A DNA stretch of 64,000 bases from Paraburkholderia youngii (GTDB taxonomy: Bacteria > Pseudomonadota > Gammaproteobacteria > Burkholderiales > Burkholderiaceae). Location of the stretch: the NCBI RefSeq assembly GCF_013366925.1, contig NZ_JAALDK010000003.1, positions 62,001 through 126,000 of the forward strand. Direction: 5' to 3'. Below, piece after piece: positions 20,845-30,800 of the stretch; the first letter of the stretch is position 1, and the number at the start of each line of letters is the position of its first letter. Position numbers and translations under genes: made by a program. The notes under the pieces were generated by a model, which was given only the letters and a program-made list of their open reading frames with translations, was not told the origin of the DNA and made no database searches.

Positions 20845-21615
20845 GTGAAGCCTTTCGTCAACAGTAACAAAAACGACTTTGCGGATGCCGAGCCGATCTG
20901 TGAGGCAGCTTCGCGTTCGTCGATGCGCCTCGTGACGCCGAAGACGGAATCCCAACAGACGCTGTCGGTACTGCATCGGGTGCGAGAATCTCTTGTACGC
21001 GACCGTACCAAGACCGTGAACGAGATGCATGGCTTTCTGCTCGAGTTCGGCATCGGGCTACCGACTGGCCTGGCAGTTATTTGGCGCGTGCGGGCCATGC
21101 TTGCCGAACATATGTTGCCGCCCTATGTGGTCAGCACGCTGCAAGGTCTACACGCCTACTTCAAATACCTCGGCGGGCAGGTCGACGAGATTGAGAAGGA
21201 GATCCGGCTGCAACTAGCCGACGGTGATCTCGGCCAGCGTCTGCTGAGCATACCGGGCGTGGGCCCAATTACCACAAGTGTACTTGCAGCGGAGACGGGC
21301 GATGGCCAGCAATAAGGATGCAGTCGCGATTTTTCCGCGGCCGTTGGCCTCGTACCGCGGCAGTACAGCACAGGCGGTCGATCCAATCTACTAGACAGCA
21401 GCAAGCGCGGGGACAAAAATCTCAGGCGCTTGTTGGTGCAGTGTGCCCGAGCCTACATGCAGCGCCTGGACCGACAGACCGGACGGCTGGCCGCCTGGGT
21501 GCGCTCGATGCTCATGCGTCGACATTCCAACGTGGTGGCCTGTGCGCTGGCCAACAAGCTGGCGCGCACCGCCTGGGCACTAGCGATGCACCAAACGACG
21601 TTCAATGCAGGATGA
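20845..21615 (+). pseudogene. IS110 family (IS1111-like) transposase remnant with in-frame stop
   Basis: It starts inside the gene at KPFVNSNKNDFADAEPICEA (the N-terminal catalytic DEDD part is lost) and has a TAA at 21313-21315, where relatives have Tyr (GDGQQ-stop-GCSRDFSAAVGL). It then continues in frame through LVPRQYSTGGRSNLL to a normal C-terminus at 21615. Both defects inactivate it. Confidence 0.82.
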
Positions 21616-22025
21616 GGCGAAATGCGCCCCCGAACGTTTACGCCTGATACGTCAAGAATCAGCGTTGCAAAAAGGGAGGGGACGATAGATTTACATCGGC
21701 GCTCACACCAATCGCCACGCGCACCGGTTCATCGTCTCATCGGTTCCGGGAAAGCGTGAGAAACCCAATGCCACTCGCAACGCGACGACAAGCCATATTG
21801 ATCAGTCGTCACGCTGCAAGGGCGGACAGGATAACCTCTGCTGGGCCTGCCGACCAAGTTGATGCTCGCCAAAAATCGCGCAGCTTAACGCGCACCGAAA
21901 CCGGACGTCTCACATGGTAGATACCACACTGACGCGTGGTGCACCGGAGGCGCGTCGTCGCTGACGATGCGCGGCCACGCCTATCTGTTTTGCGAATGGC
22001 TAACCGTTATTGGCTACATTGTTTC
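21616..22025. other. Non-coding IS remnants
   Basis: No gene recognised. The first part is probably the non-coding tail of the IS1111-like element; the rest separates it from the intact IS110 element. Confidence 0.4.
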
Positions 22026-22030
22026 AATTT

Positions 22031-23348
22031 TATCCACGGCCTAGAGAATGAAAGGGACTTCCCCGTCCCGAGGCTGCGGCGGAAGCCGCGAGTCGGCATC
22101 AATGTGCCAGGATGAAGTTGCGAACGTTCATCGACACCAGCGAGAGGGGAAGTCCATGGCTATTATCACTGTCGGAATCGATCTTGCCAAGAATGTATTT
22201 GCCGTTCACGGTGTGGACGAGACCGGTAAGGCGATGCTGATCAAGCCGCGTGTTCCGCGCGATCAGCTGGCGACGTTGATCGCACAGTTGCCTGCGTGCC
22301 TCATTGGCATGGAAGCGTGCTCCGGCGCGCATCACTGGGCCCGCATGTTCCAGCGGCACGGCCATACGGTCAAGCTCATGGCGCCCAATCTTGTCGCGCC
22401 TTATCGCATGTCGGGCAAGCGCGGCAAGAACGACGCGGCGGATGCTGCTGCAATCTGCGAAGCGGTGACGCGCCCGAGCATGCGTTTTGTGCCGCTGAAG
22501 GACGAACATCAGCAGGCAACGCTTTGCCTGCATCGGACACGACAAGGTTTCGTCGAAGAGAGGACAGCGACCTACAACCGGTTGCGAGGCCTGCTCTGGG
22601 AATTCGGCGTGGTGCTGCCACAGAGCCCGGACAAATTGCGCAGGTACATCACGGAACATCTGGACACATTGCCTGGCTGGGCAAAGCGCAGTATCAGCGA
22701 TCTGCTTGAGCATGCCGGCCATATCGAGGATCGCCTGCTCGAATACGACCGTGCGATCGCTGAGATCGCGCGTGAGGACGCGCGTAGCAAGAGGCTGATG
22801 CAGTTGCGCGGCATCGGCCCAACCACGGCAAGTGCGCTGCTCGCCAGTATTGGTGCCGGGCACGACTTCAGAAACGGCCGACAGGTGGCAGCCTGGATCG
22901 GACTTACGCCCGGTCAATATAGCAGCGGCGGTAAGGCGCGGCTGGGCAGCATTACGAAAGCAGGTGACGCCTATCTGCGCGGCCTGCTGGTCAACGGTGC
23001 CCGCGCTGTCATTGCTAACCTCGGCGAGAAACAGGATCGCTTCAGCCGATGGGCCCGAACCCTAGTCGAGCGCCGGGGCTACTGGCGGGCAGCCATCGCG
23101 ATAGCCGCAAAGAACGCGAGATTGGCGTGGGCTGTGCTGAAATATGGTGATGACTTCAAGCTCGAACCAGTGGCAGACTGACTCCGATTCGAGGCTGTCG
23201 GCCAACCTGCAACGGGAAACGGGCGCAGACATCATGAGCACATAGAAACGATCACTTTGCACTGCCAGCGGTGATGTGAAGCGGGTTGGACCCGCGCGGA
23301 GCGTACCTGAATAACACGGCGGGGATATCCATTCCCGGCTAGAGAATG
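22031..23348 (+). mobile_element. IS110 family element with flanking direct repeats
   Basis: The transposase gene is bracketed by similar sequences in direct orientation: TATCCACGGCCTAGAGAATG at 22031-22050 and TATCC-A-TTCCCGGCTAGAGAATG at about 23325-23348. IS110 elements lack inverted ends, so a shared core at both borders is expected. The non-coding about 105 bases before the gene would be the place for the guide (bridge) RNA known in this family. Exact borders are inferred. Confidence 0.6.
22156..23181 (+). CDS. IS110 family transposase, complete
   Basis: 341 residues from ATG 22156 with GAGAGGGG upstream. The N-terminal RuvC-like DEDD domain has Asp in VGIDLAKNVFAVHG, Glu in IGMEACSGAHHW, and the Asp pair region KRGKNDAADAAAICEAV. 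The C-terminal transposase_20 domain has LRGIGPTTASALLASIG and QVAAWIGLTPGQYSSGGK with the catalytic serine. No breaks; probably active. Confidence 0.92.
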   Translation: MAIITVGIDLAKNVFAVHGVDETGKAMLIKPRVPRDQLATLIAQLPACLIGMEACSGAHHWARMFQRHGHTVKLMAPNLVAPYRMSGKRGKNDAADAAAICEAVTRPSMRFVPLKDEHQQATLCLHRTRQGFVEERTATYNRLRGLLWEFGVVLPQSPDKLRRYITEHLDTLPGWAKRSISDLLEHAGHIEDRLLEYDRAIAEIAREDARSKRLMQLRGIGPTTASALLASIGAGHDFRNGRQVAAWIGLTPGQYSSGGKARLGSITKAGDAYLRGLLVNGARAVIANLGEKQDRFSRWARTLVERRGYWRAAIAIAAKNARLAWAVLKYGDDFKLEPVAD

Positions 23349-23509
23349 AGGCCTCTGCGCGCGTCTTTCATCAGGGTCCGGACCATTGGTCCAACATGAC
23401 CGGTTGTAGAACCGCAGTCCTTCACCTTCTCACACGCACCAGCGCGGCATTGCAGCATGTATCAACAGCGAACCTCGATTGAGCTTGTGCTCAACGGGGA
23501 AGCCCTTGT
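23182..23509. other. Gap between IS110 and IS5, no gene
   Basis: 328 bases. A GC hairpin (GCGGGTT-gga-CCCGC) lies near 23281, and the right border repeat of the IS110 element at 23325-23348. Nothing else recognised. Confidence 0.4.
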
Positions 23510-24364
23510 AGGGTGTTATGAACTTTCAGTTGGACCTGGTATCGTGGTGTGATGACACCACGCAAGCCATACCCGACTGATTTGACGGACGAAGAATGGA
23601 GCTTCGCCGCTCCTTACTTGACCTTGATGAACGAAGAGGCACCGCAACGCCGATACGAAATTCGCGAAATGTTCAACGCGCTGCGCTGGATGGCGCGAGC
23701 CGGTGCCTCGTGGCGTATGCTGCTGACCAACTTCCCGCCGTGGGAACTGGTCTATCAGCAAACACAACGGTGGCTGAACGCGGGTTGTTTCGAGGCGATG
23801 GTTAGCGATTTGCGTTCGGTGCTGCGTATCGCCCAGGAGCGCCGGGGGCAACCCAGCGCGGTTATCCTGGATGGACGCACGTTGCAGTCCACGTGCGAAA
23901 GCGGCCCGCGTGCGGGCTACGATGGCTATAAGCGCAAGCGTGGCAGCAAGGTACACATGGCGGTCGATACGCTGGGCAATCTGCTGGCTGTGCACATTAC
24001 GCCGGCCAACGAGCAGGAGCGAGCGCAGGTTGCCGAGCTTGCCCGCCAGGTTCAGCAGGTAACGGGTCAGACAGTGAAGGTGGCATTCGCTGACCAAGGC
24101 TATACAGGGGAGGATGCGGCGCAGGCCGCGCGTGATGAAGGCATTGAACTGCAGGTTATCAAGCTGCCGGAGGCGAAAAAAGGCTTTGTCCTCCTGCCGC
24201 GTCGCTGGGTGGTCGAGCGCAGCTTTGGCTGGTTGAACCGCTTTCGGCGGCTCACACGAGATTACGAGCGACTTCCGCAGACGCTTGCAGGGCTTCATTT
24301 CGTCGTCTTCGCAATGTTGATGCTCGTTCATGCTGCGGCGATTATCCAAGGTTGCTAACACCCT
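23510..24364 (+). mobile_element. IS5 family element (IS427/IS1031-like)
   Basis: Short inverted ends AGGGTGTTAT (23510-23519) and CTAACACCCT (24355-24364) bracket one transposase gene, 855 bases in all. It has removed the front of the tyrosine recombinase gene that resumes right after its end. Confidence 0.75.
23552..24358 (+). CDS. IS5 family transposase, complete
   Basis: 268 residues in one frame. N-terminal DUF4096-like domain (LTDEEWSFAAPYLTL, RYEIREMFNALRWMARAG) and DDE core: Asp in AVILDGRTLQST, Asp in VAFADQGYTGEDA, Glu in RRWVVERSFGWLNRFRRL. A GTG directly in front of the ATG at 23552 is an alternative start. Looks functional. Confidence 0.9.
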   Translation: MTPRKPYPTDLTDEEWSFAAPYLTLMNEEAPQRRYEIREMFNALRWMARAGASWRMLLTNFPPWELVYQQTQRWLNAGCFEAMVSDLRSVLRIAQERRGQPSAVILDGRTLQSTCESGPRAGYDGYKRKRGSKVHMAVDTLGNLLAVHITPANEQERAQVAELARQVQQVTGQTVKVAFADQGYTGEDAAQAARDEGIELQVIKLPEAKKGFVLLPRRWVVERSFGWLNRFRRLTRDYERLPQTLAGLHFVVFAMLMLVHAAAIIQGC

Positions 24365-24406
24365 CTAAGTCGTGATCGACCGTCCGGCCCATGTCGGCGG
24401 GTATTC

Positions 24407-24685
24407 TTGCGCTCAAGAGCTCCGTTCACCGGGTTTCGGAGCGCTTGTGCGGTCGGCTCCGTTGTGCGTCATTCGCTCCAGCGCGCCGGCATTGATGCGC
24501 CGACTATGGGAGCACACCAGTTTCGCCACGGATTGGCCACCGAGATGCTGTGCCACGGTGCGTCGCTCGGCGAGATCGGCGAACTCCTTGGACACCGGCA
24601 TCCACAGACCACGAGGATTTACACGAAGGTCGATATCAAGGCGCTGCGTACGCTGGCCGTGCCATGGCCAGGAGGTGTGCGATGA
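24407..24685 (+). pseudogene. First recombinase of a RIT trio, C-terminal remnant
   Basis: Only the C-terminal catalytic part of a tyrosine recombinase remains: the HxxR region GAHQFRHGLATEML, the His in LGHRHPQTT, and the nucleophile in TRIYTK. The N-terminus was removed by the IS5 element ending at 24364. Its stop overlaps the start of the next recombinase (ATGA), the usual arrangement in recombinase-in-trio elements. Confidence 0.8.
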
Positions 24686-25626
24686 ACACGCTTCGGCAAG
24701 CAGTCGAGGAGTACGTCACCGTGAGACGTGCCCTGGGATTCAAGCTGAATGAGGCAGACAAGGGATTGCGCGACTTTGTCGGTTTCATCGAACAACGCCG
24801 TGCCTCGTACATCACGCAATCGCTCGCTCTCGAATGGGCTCAACAACCATCACACCAGCGACCCGCAAGCTGGGCACAGAGGCTGGGCTTTGTCCGTTTG
24901 TTCGCGCGCTATCGCAGTGCAACCGATCCACGCACCCAGATCCCAGCGCAGGGCCTACTTCCGTTTCGGCCGACGCGGGCACGACCATATCTATATTCGG
25001 ACGGCGAGATCCGGGCGCTGCTGGACGCAGCACTTCATATGCCATGCAGGTTCCAACGGGATGAACTGCAGCCATGGACGTATCATTGCCTGTTCGGGCT
25101 CCTCAGCGTAACGGGTATGCGTCTGGGTGAAGTCAGAAACCTTGAGCTTGAAGACGTCGATCGGACGACAGGAATATTGACGATTCGCGGCACCAAGTTC
25201 GGCAAGTCGAGACTCGCGCCTTTACATGCTTCGACCTGCAAGGTATTGGCCACCTACATTGCACGCCGGCAATGTCTTTGGACCGGGCGAACCGTGTCAT
25301 CCTACATGTTCGTTTCCAACAGCGGAAACCGGCTGGACAACAGCGAGATTCATCGCGCCTTTTATCGACTCTCCCGCCAGATTGGGCTGCGCGGCGAATT
25401 CGACAGTCACGGGCCACGGCTGCATGACATGAGGCACGTCTTTGCGACGAGAACGCTTTTACATTGGTACCGGTCCGGACAGGACCCCGAGCGTCGTCTG
25501 CCCATCCTGTCGGCCTACCTCGGTCATGTCCATGTGGCCGATACGCAGTGGTACCTCAACGCTTTGCCGGAACTCATGCGCGAGTCGATGCGCCGACTCG
25601 AGCGGCATTGGGAGAACCGCTCATGA
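24682..25626 (+). CDS. Tyrosine recombinase, second of a RIT trio
   Basis: 314 residues, complete. Start ATG 24682 overlaps the previous stop, with AGGAGG a few bases upstream. SAM-like N-terminal domain (about 1-90) and catalytic domain with Arg in VTGMRLGEVRNLEL, HxxR in LHDMRHVFATR, and the Tyr in ADTQWYLNALPE. Its stop overlaps the next gene. Such trios are known as RIT elements in proteobacteria. Confidence 0.85.
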   Translation: MNTLRQAVEEYVTVRRALGFKLNEADKGLRDFVGFIEQRRASYITQSLALEWAQQPSHQRPASWAQRLGFVRLFARYRSATDPRTQIPAQGLLPFRPTRARPYLYSDGEIRALLDAALHMPCRFQRDELQPWTYHCLFGLLSVTGMRLGEVRNLELEDVDRTTGILTIRGTKFGKSRLAPLHASTCKVLATYIARRQCLWTGRTVSSYMFVSNSGNRLDNSEIHRAFYRLSRQIGLRGEFDSHGPRLHDMRHVFATRTLLHWYRSGQDPERRLPILSAYLGHVHVADTQWYLNALPELMRESMRRLERHWENRS

Positions 25627-26621
25627 ACACGTCTGCCAGCTTTGCTCCCCTTCTGGAACGCTTCTTTATACAGCGCCTGATGCAGCAGCGGCAGGCCAGT
25701 CCTCACACCATCATCTCGTATCGAGACACCTTCCGCCAGTTTCTGAGGTTCGCCGAGCAACGCCTGCACAAGCCGCCGTCAGGTATGGACTTCAGGGACA
25801 TTGACGCCCCGTTGGTCGCGGCGTTTCTGGACGACCTGGAGAAGCACCATGACGTAAGCGTCCGCAGCCGCAATCTCCGCCTCACGGCAATTCACTCGTT
25901 CTTCCGGTACGCAACACTCGAAGCCCCGGAGCATTCCGCACAGATTCAGCGCGTGCTTGCCATTCCCAGCAAGCGCTTCACCCGCACGCTCGTCAACTTC
26001 CTGACCCGTCCGGAGGTCGACGCACTCCTTGCCGCGCCAGATCAACGTACCTGGTCCGGCCGACGCGATCATGCCTTCCTGCTGGTGGCTGCGCAGACCG
26101 GCCTGCGTTTATCCGAGATGACCGGACTCAAACGTGACGACCTCGTTCTGGGTGCCGGCGCTCATGTGCGCGTAGTCGGCAAGGGCCGTAAGGAACGCTG
26201 CACGCCGGTCACGAGGTCCACGCGAGCCGTATTGAAATCCTGATTGCATGAGCCGCAGCGCGGTGATGGTGATGTGCTGTTTCCGAACGCCAGGGGAGGA
26301 CGTCTCAGTGTTCACGGCGTGCAGTATCTGCTAAACAAACATCGAGAAGCGGCCTCAAGAGTGTGTCCCTCCTTGAACAAGAAGCGGATCACAGTCCACT
26401 GCTTGAGGCATACGGTGGCTATGGACCTTCTTCAATCGGGCGTTCCTCGCTCAGTGATTGCGTTGTGGCTCGGGCACGAATCGGTAGAAACAACGCAGAT
26501 CTATCTCGAGGCGACGCTTGCAATGAAGGAGCAGGCCCTTGCGAAGATGTCGCCGCTACGCGGCAAGGCGGGGCGCTTCCGCCCGACAGACCAACTGCTC
26601 GCCTTTCTGAATAGCCTGTAG
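25623..26621 (+). pseudogene. Tyrosine recombinase, third of a RIT trio, with nonsense codon
   Basis: It starts at ATG 25623 (ATGA overlap). The frame runs through the core-binding domain and Arg motif (TGLRLSEMTGLKR) to VLKS, then TGA at 26241-26243, where a tryptophan codon would fit. It continues in the same frame through HCLRHTVAMDLLQSGV, LGHESVETTQIYL to 26621. Repairing one base would give 332 residues. Inactive as it stands unless read through. Confidence 0.85.
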
Positions 26622-27093
26622 GTTCACGAAACTATGTTGGGCGATCGGGGCGATGCTTCTGTTCTGAGGCGCGCAATCCTTGGGCCAATATGAACTCTCA
26701 TCGATATCGCCCGACATAGTCCGGCAGGGAAGATAGAGCAGAGATTTTTTTGGTTGGCGATCGCGGCTACTGGCGCGTGAAGAGGCCGGTCGGGGCCAGT
26801 CCGCGATCGGTAATCAAAAAAATGTTTGTGCTAAACCGCTCCGCAGGCGCTGGCGCTTATGGGCATTGAATGATCGTCGCGGTGATTTGTGATGCGCGAT
26901 GCACGGTTGACGCACGCCGGAACCCCGCGGTGGTCCGGGCCTGTTGTGCGAACGCAGCGGGAATGCAGACATCAAAGGGCAAGGAATGCGGAGTTTCGCG
27001 ACACGGTGATGGTGCGAAGACGGCAAGGCACGAGTCGGTTCGCGTTGGCCACATGGGAAAGACCAACGTGCTGGGGGCCTGTGCTGATGCAGC
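26622..27093. other. Gap between RIT and IS91 genes
   Basis: Apart from the inverted repeat at 26631-26720 nothing is recognised. Short open frames here have no ribosome site. Confidence 0.4.
26631..26720. repeat. Inverted repeat after the RIT trio
   Basis: ACTATGTTGGGCGAT (26631-26645) and ATCGCCCGACATAGT (26706-26720) are inverted with one mismatch, ten bases after the third recombinase stop. RIT elements carry inverted repeats at their ends, so this is probably the right terminus and a recombinase binding site. The matching left end was probably lost with the front of the first recombinase. Confidence 0.6.
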
Positions 27094-28301
27094 TCAGTTT
27101 CCATCACCGGAATCAGGCGGAGCCCGGGGAAGGATGCCAGGCACACCGCCTTCGATACGGAGCATGTGGCCCTTGCCACACACGGGGCAATCGCGGAGTG
27201 ACCTGCCGGTGAGCCGCTGGTAGCGGTCACGGTAGTCTTCCGCGATGGCGGGTGACGCAGCGGCGGCCGGCTCGACGCCGAGCAGCCGTCGGCAGGTGGC
27301 GAGGCGGGCTGTCCGATGGCGGTTGGCGAGCCACCCGTAGCTGCGGATGCGCTTGAAGCCGGTGGGGAGCACGTGCAGCAGGAAGCGGCGGATGAACTCG
27401 TCGGCCGTGAGCGTCATGGTCCTGTGGCGGGCTTCGTGACGGTAGTCCTTCCACCGGAAGAGCACCGAATCACCATCAAGGCGTAGCAACCGGTTATTCG
27501 AAATGGCAACGCGATGCGTGTAGCGGCCCAGGTAGTCGAGCACCTGGGCGGCGCCACCAAACGGTGGTTTCGCGTAGACGACCCACTCCGCGTGAGCCGC
27601 GGGCGCGAGCCAGGCGGCGAACCCTCGCGGGTCACGCAACGACTCGAGCTGGCCATGAAAATGCAGCGTGCCGGCGTAGAACGCGCGGCGCAGCTGCTCG
27701 AGAAAGAGGCGCCGGAAGAGCCGCGAGAGGACCCGCACGGGCAGGAAGAAGCCGGGTCGGCAGGCGATCCAGCGCTCGCCGTCCGGCGCAATGCCGCCGC
27801 CAGGTATCACGCAGTGCAAGTGCGGATGGTGAAGCAGATTCTGCCCCACGTGTGCAGGACCGAGATGAAGCCGATCTCCGCACCCAGGTGCTTCGGGTCG
27901 GCGGCGATCGTGCGTAGCGTTTCGGCGCTGGTGCGAAACAGCAGATCGTAGAGGGTCGTCTTGTTCTGGTACGCGAGCGCTGCGACGGGCTCGGGGAGTG
28001 TGAAGACGACGTGGAAGTACTCGACCGCGGGAAGCAGCTCGGCGCGCCGGCGTTCGAGCCATTGTGCGCGGGCAAGCGACTGGCACTTCGGACAGCAGCG
28101 ATGGCGACACGAGTCGTAGGCAACGCGCTGATGGCCGCAGGTATCGCACCGCTCGACATGACCGCCGAGCGCCGTGGTGCGGCACAGCTCGATGGCGCTC
28201 ATCGCTCGGTGCTGGGCACGACTGAGGGCGTCGGCAGGGGTCTGCCGGTACTGAGGGCCGCAGCGGCGGAAGATATCCGCCACCTCGAGCGCCTGTCGCA
28301 T
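27094..28301 (-). pseudogene. IS91 family (HUH) transposase, frameshifted
   Basis: Reading starts at ATG 28301 (MRQALEVADIFRRCG) with the zinc-finger part (RCDTCGHQR, CRHRCCPKCQ). After a one-base loss near 27847 it continues in another frame with the HUH motif region HPHLHCVIPGGG, the catalytic-core segment LDYLGRYTHRVAISNNRL and the C-terminal CPVCGKGHM. Rolling-circle type transposase; the frameshift lies just before the HUH motif, so it is inactive. It follows the tyrosine recombinase gene as in other recombinase-linked IS91 relatives. Confidence 0.85.
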
Positions 28302-28309
28302 CGCCGGCT

Positions 28310-29187
28310 TCAGAAGTACTCGGGCGCAGGTGGCTGGGTGCAATGGGTGCGGGATGTGGCAGCAGGTCGAAGGGACTGGTGGTGGCGCACACGGTGCTCG
28401 TCGCCAGCTTGAGGTACCGTGCCGTGGTCGCCAGGCTACGATGTCCCATGAGCAGCTGGATCCTGCGGACATCAGCACCGGTTTCCAGCAGATGCGTGGC
28501 GAAGGCGTGACGAAGCGAATGCGGGGTGATGGGTTTCGTGATGCCGCTGCGCTCACGTGCAAGCTGGCATGCGTCGCCAACGGCATGGCGGCTGATGGGC
28601 CGCCCCGGAATGGTCCCAGGAAATAGCCATTCCCTCGGGTGGGCATCCTGCCAGTACAGTCGCAGCACCTCGAGCAGACGCGGCGAGAGCATTACGTAGC
28701 GATCTTTACGGCCTTTGCCCTGTCGCACGCGGATCATCATCCGCTGGCTGTCGATATCGGTGACCTTCAGGTGTACGACTTCGGAGACACGCAGGCCGGC
28801 CGCGTAGGCCGTCATCAGGATGGCGCGCTGTTTCAGGCTGGGAATCGACTCGAAGAAACGCGTGACTTCCTCAAAGCTCAGGATGACGGGCAGCTTCACG
28901 GGCCGTCTGGGCAAGGGAAAGTCCTCGTCGCTCCAGTCGCGTCTGAGCGAGACTCGATACAGGAAGCGCAGCGAGCCTACGGCGAGCTGGACACTGGCTG
29001 GCGCGAGCTTGCGTTCGTTGGTGAGGTGGATAATCCAGGCACGGATCTCTTCAGGACCAAGCTCCTCAGGTGACCGCCGGAAGTGTCGGGCGAAACTGGA
29101 AACCTGCAGGACATAGGTCTTCTGTGTGTTGATGGCAAGGTTGCGGATCTGCATGTCGTGCAACATGCGTTGGCGCAGTGGCGTCAT
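28310..29187 (-). CDS. Tyrosine recombinase linked to the IS91 transposase
   Basis: About 290 residues from ATG 29187 (AGGAGG upstream). SAM-like domain (NLAINTQKTYVLQVSSFARHF) and catalytic domain with Arg in YAAGLRVSEVVHL, HxxR in PHSLRHAFATHLLETG, His in LMGHRSLATTARYLKL carrying the Tyr. Close to the C-terminus (about 28335) the frame slips: the expected ending EYF-stop (TGA 28310-28312) is in another frame, so the actual open frame runs on into the transposase. The core is intact. A partner recombinase of this kind is typical for one branch of IS91-like elements. Confidence 0.8.
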
Positions 29188-29849
29188 GGCGAGCCTCCTG
29201 GAAGCAGTGGGTGGAATGCCCAACCGGGCGTTCACATGCTGCTCCTGCCGACACCGCTCACCATCTCGCCGGGGCCCAGCGCCGGACGACCCTCTTCATG
29301 AAACCTCAGCCATAGACGTGTGCCCACCTCCCACTACCGCGTCAGCGGTTTAGTACAGTGGCGCCTATCTCTTCAAAGAGATAGGAGGCACAGTCACGCA
29401 AGTCATGTGCTCGCCAGCGGGGCCAAACTGACCAGTGCGCGACAACCTGCGCCATGCGTCAATCGCGACGACGTCGATGTACCTGCACGGCGACGAAATG
29501 CAGCGTGCGAGGGATATGGATCAGGCCTTCTCCGCCCCAAAATAGCTCGCTACCTTGTTGATCGAAGAATTTCGAAAATATGCGGTTCCGGCTTACAACC
29601 CCAAAATCGGTGAATCATAGTGGCCTACTCAGCGGGAGGTTCCATCATTGGACTACGCTTGATTCGCATCAATGAGTCTGTCACTGGTCGGGACTATGCT
29701 ACCTTCATAGTGAAGAAATGGGTTTTTCCCATTCCTACCCAGTTCGTCGGAGAAAGCGCAGTCTGCGCAGTGGAACGGAAGCGAAGGAATGCAACCGGCC
29801 ATTCCACCGCGCGTGCCCAGTCAATTTAATGATTTTCCGCGAGATCATC
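29188..29849. other. Intergenic gap, no gene recognised
   Basis: About 660 bases holding the presumed end of the IS91-type element and then unassigned DNA. Open frames here look like chance frames (odd composition, no ribosome sites). Confidence 0.4.
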
Positions 29850-30077
29850 ATGTCCGGAACAGGAGTTCATGTAGATACCGAAAGCGAAATGTTTCGCGAC
29901 ACAACCGACCGCGAACAAGTACGCATCGGTAACTGTCTTTCCGAGCGCGAATTTGAAACTGCGTGCGTGACGGCATATGACGCTCGTCTGGACGCTGTGC
30001 CCAACGGCGGCAAGACGAGCGCCGGTGCCGCGCCCTTGGCTTTGATCGAAGGCCGACGCTCAAGCCGACCCGACTGA
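29850..30077 (+). CDS. Small hypothetical protein upstream of the FSGxPNP gene
   Basis: 75 codons (MSGTGVHVDTESEMFRD at the start), ending 45 bases before the next gene. Charged, no signal peptide, no known family. The ribosome site is weak. Position at the head of the protease locus is the only support. Confidence 0.3.
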   Translation: MSGTGVHVDTESEMFRDTTDREQVRIGNCLSEREFETACVTAYDARLDAVPNGGKTSAGAAPLALIEGRRSSRPD

Positions 30078-30122
30078 CGGAGCTTGGAAACTGAAACACA
30101 CTTACTTTAACGGGAGGGCGTT

Positions 30123-30779
30123 ATGCTGCAAACCGCTGCCGATGTTTTCTCCGGCCGTCCTAATCCAACTTGGATCGTCTCAGATGATCAGGAAATCCGC
30201 GCCGCGCTCCGCGATGCAGCGAAAGTCAGCGCAGCGTCGATCTCCGCCGCTAGCGAGTCGGGAGGCCGAGGCGAGCTGCGCGGCTTCTATCTCAACGCTG
30301 CCAACGATGAGCTGGCCGCGGATCACGGCATATCATCGTCGTTGTACGTTCCGCTCGGTTCCGGCGGCGGCTCGGGCACGTCGCGTGAGCTCGCTGAACG
30401 CCTAATTAATCTTGCCTCCGATCAAGGTGTCGCGGCCGGCGCACTTGCCGATGGCGTCGAGGAATCCAATGTCATCAACCATGAAATGCTGCGCGGTCTT
30501 CTCACGCAAAAGCTGGGCAAGGAAACAGGTGTGAGTTCCCCCGATTCGAACCCGGCAGCGGAATCTGAGGCTGCCGCCGAGCTTGAGCGTGCGGCGCCTG
30601 CGGTGACTTGCTGGGTCGAGTATGCTGCCTATTATCCCGGCTTCTGGAACAACGATCCCAACATCCGGGCGCCCAACAACTGCTACAACTACGCGAGTAA
30701 TAAACGCACCGACACGTTCGCCCGACCGGGCCGCAGCAGTGGACCCATCAACACGGCCATCACTTGCACCGCAGTGTGA
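30123..30779 (+). CDS. FSGxPNPxW protein with NNCYNYA motif (front part of a split gene)
   Basis: 218 residues, ATG 30123 with GGGAGGGCG upstream. The N-terminus has DVFSGRPNPTWIVSDD, a motif repeated in the next-but-one gene. The C-terminal part has CWVEYAAYYPGFWNND then NNCYNYASNKRTDTFA, a cysteine region as in papain-like/CHAP-type hydrolases. The frame ends with TGA TAG at 30777-30782 and then continues in the same frame as a matching second half (30783-31067, with FRWYRKN and DRGPYTQFCG). So this is either one protein of about 315 residues interrupted by two adjacent stops, or two coupled genes. The function is unassigned; an enzyme with a Cys/His pair is an inference. Confidence 0.55.
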   Translation: MLQTAADVFSGRPNPTWIVSDDQEIRAALRDAAKVSAASISAASESGGRGELRGFYLNAANDELAADHGISSSLYVPLGSGGGSGTSRELAERLINLASDQGVAAGALADGVEESNVINHEMLRGLLTQKLGKETGVSSPDSNPAAESEAAAELERAAPAVTCWVEYAAYYPGFWNNDPNIRAPNNCYNYASNKRTDTFARPGRSSGPINTAITCTAV

Positions 30780-30800
30780 TAGGGGGCGCTGAGCGACGGC

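Noticed and set aside
22099..22917. A 272-codon minus-strand open frame
   Set aside because: Antisense of the IS110 transposase.
23182..23509. Remaining front half of the first RIT recombinase
   Set aside because: Searched left of the IS5 element for the missing N-terminal part; no matching coding sequence is present there.
27094..29235. A single 713-codon open frame that could be called a fusion protein
   Set aside because: The first part is a tyrosine recombinase and the last part an IS91 transposase, but the middle about 190 codons are Arg/Pro/Ala-rich antisense-like text, while the real transposase residues lie in another frame. Two frameshifts create the fusion.
29383..29830. Small open frames ahead of the FSGxPNP locus
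   Set aside because: No ribosome sites, skewed composition and no family resemblance.
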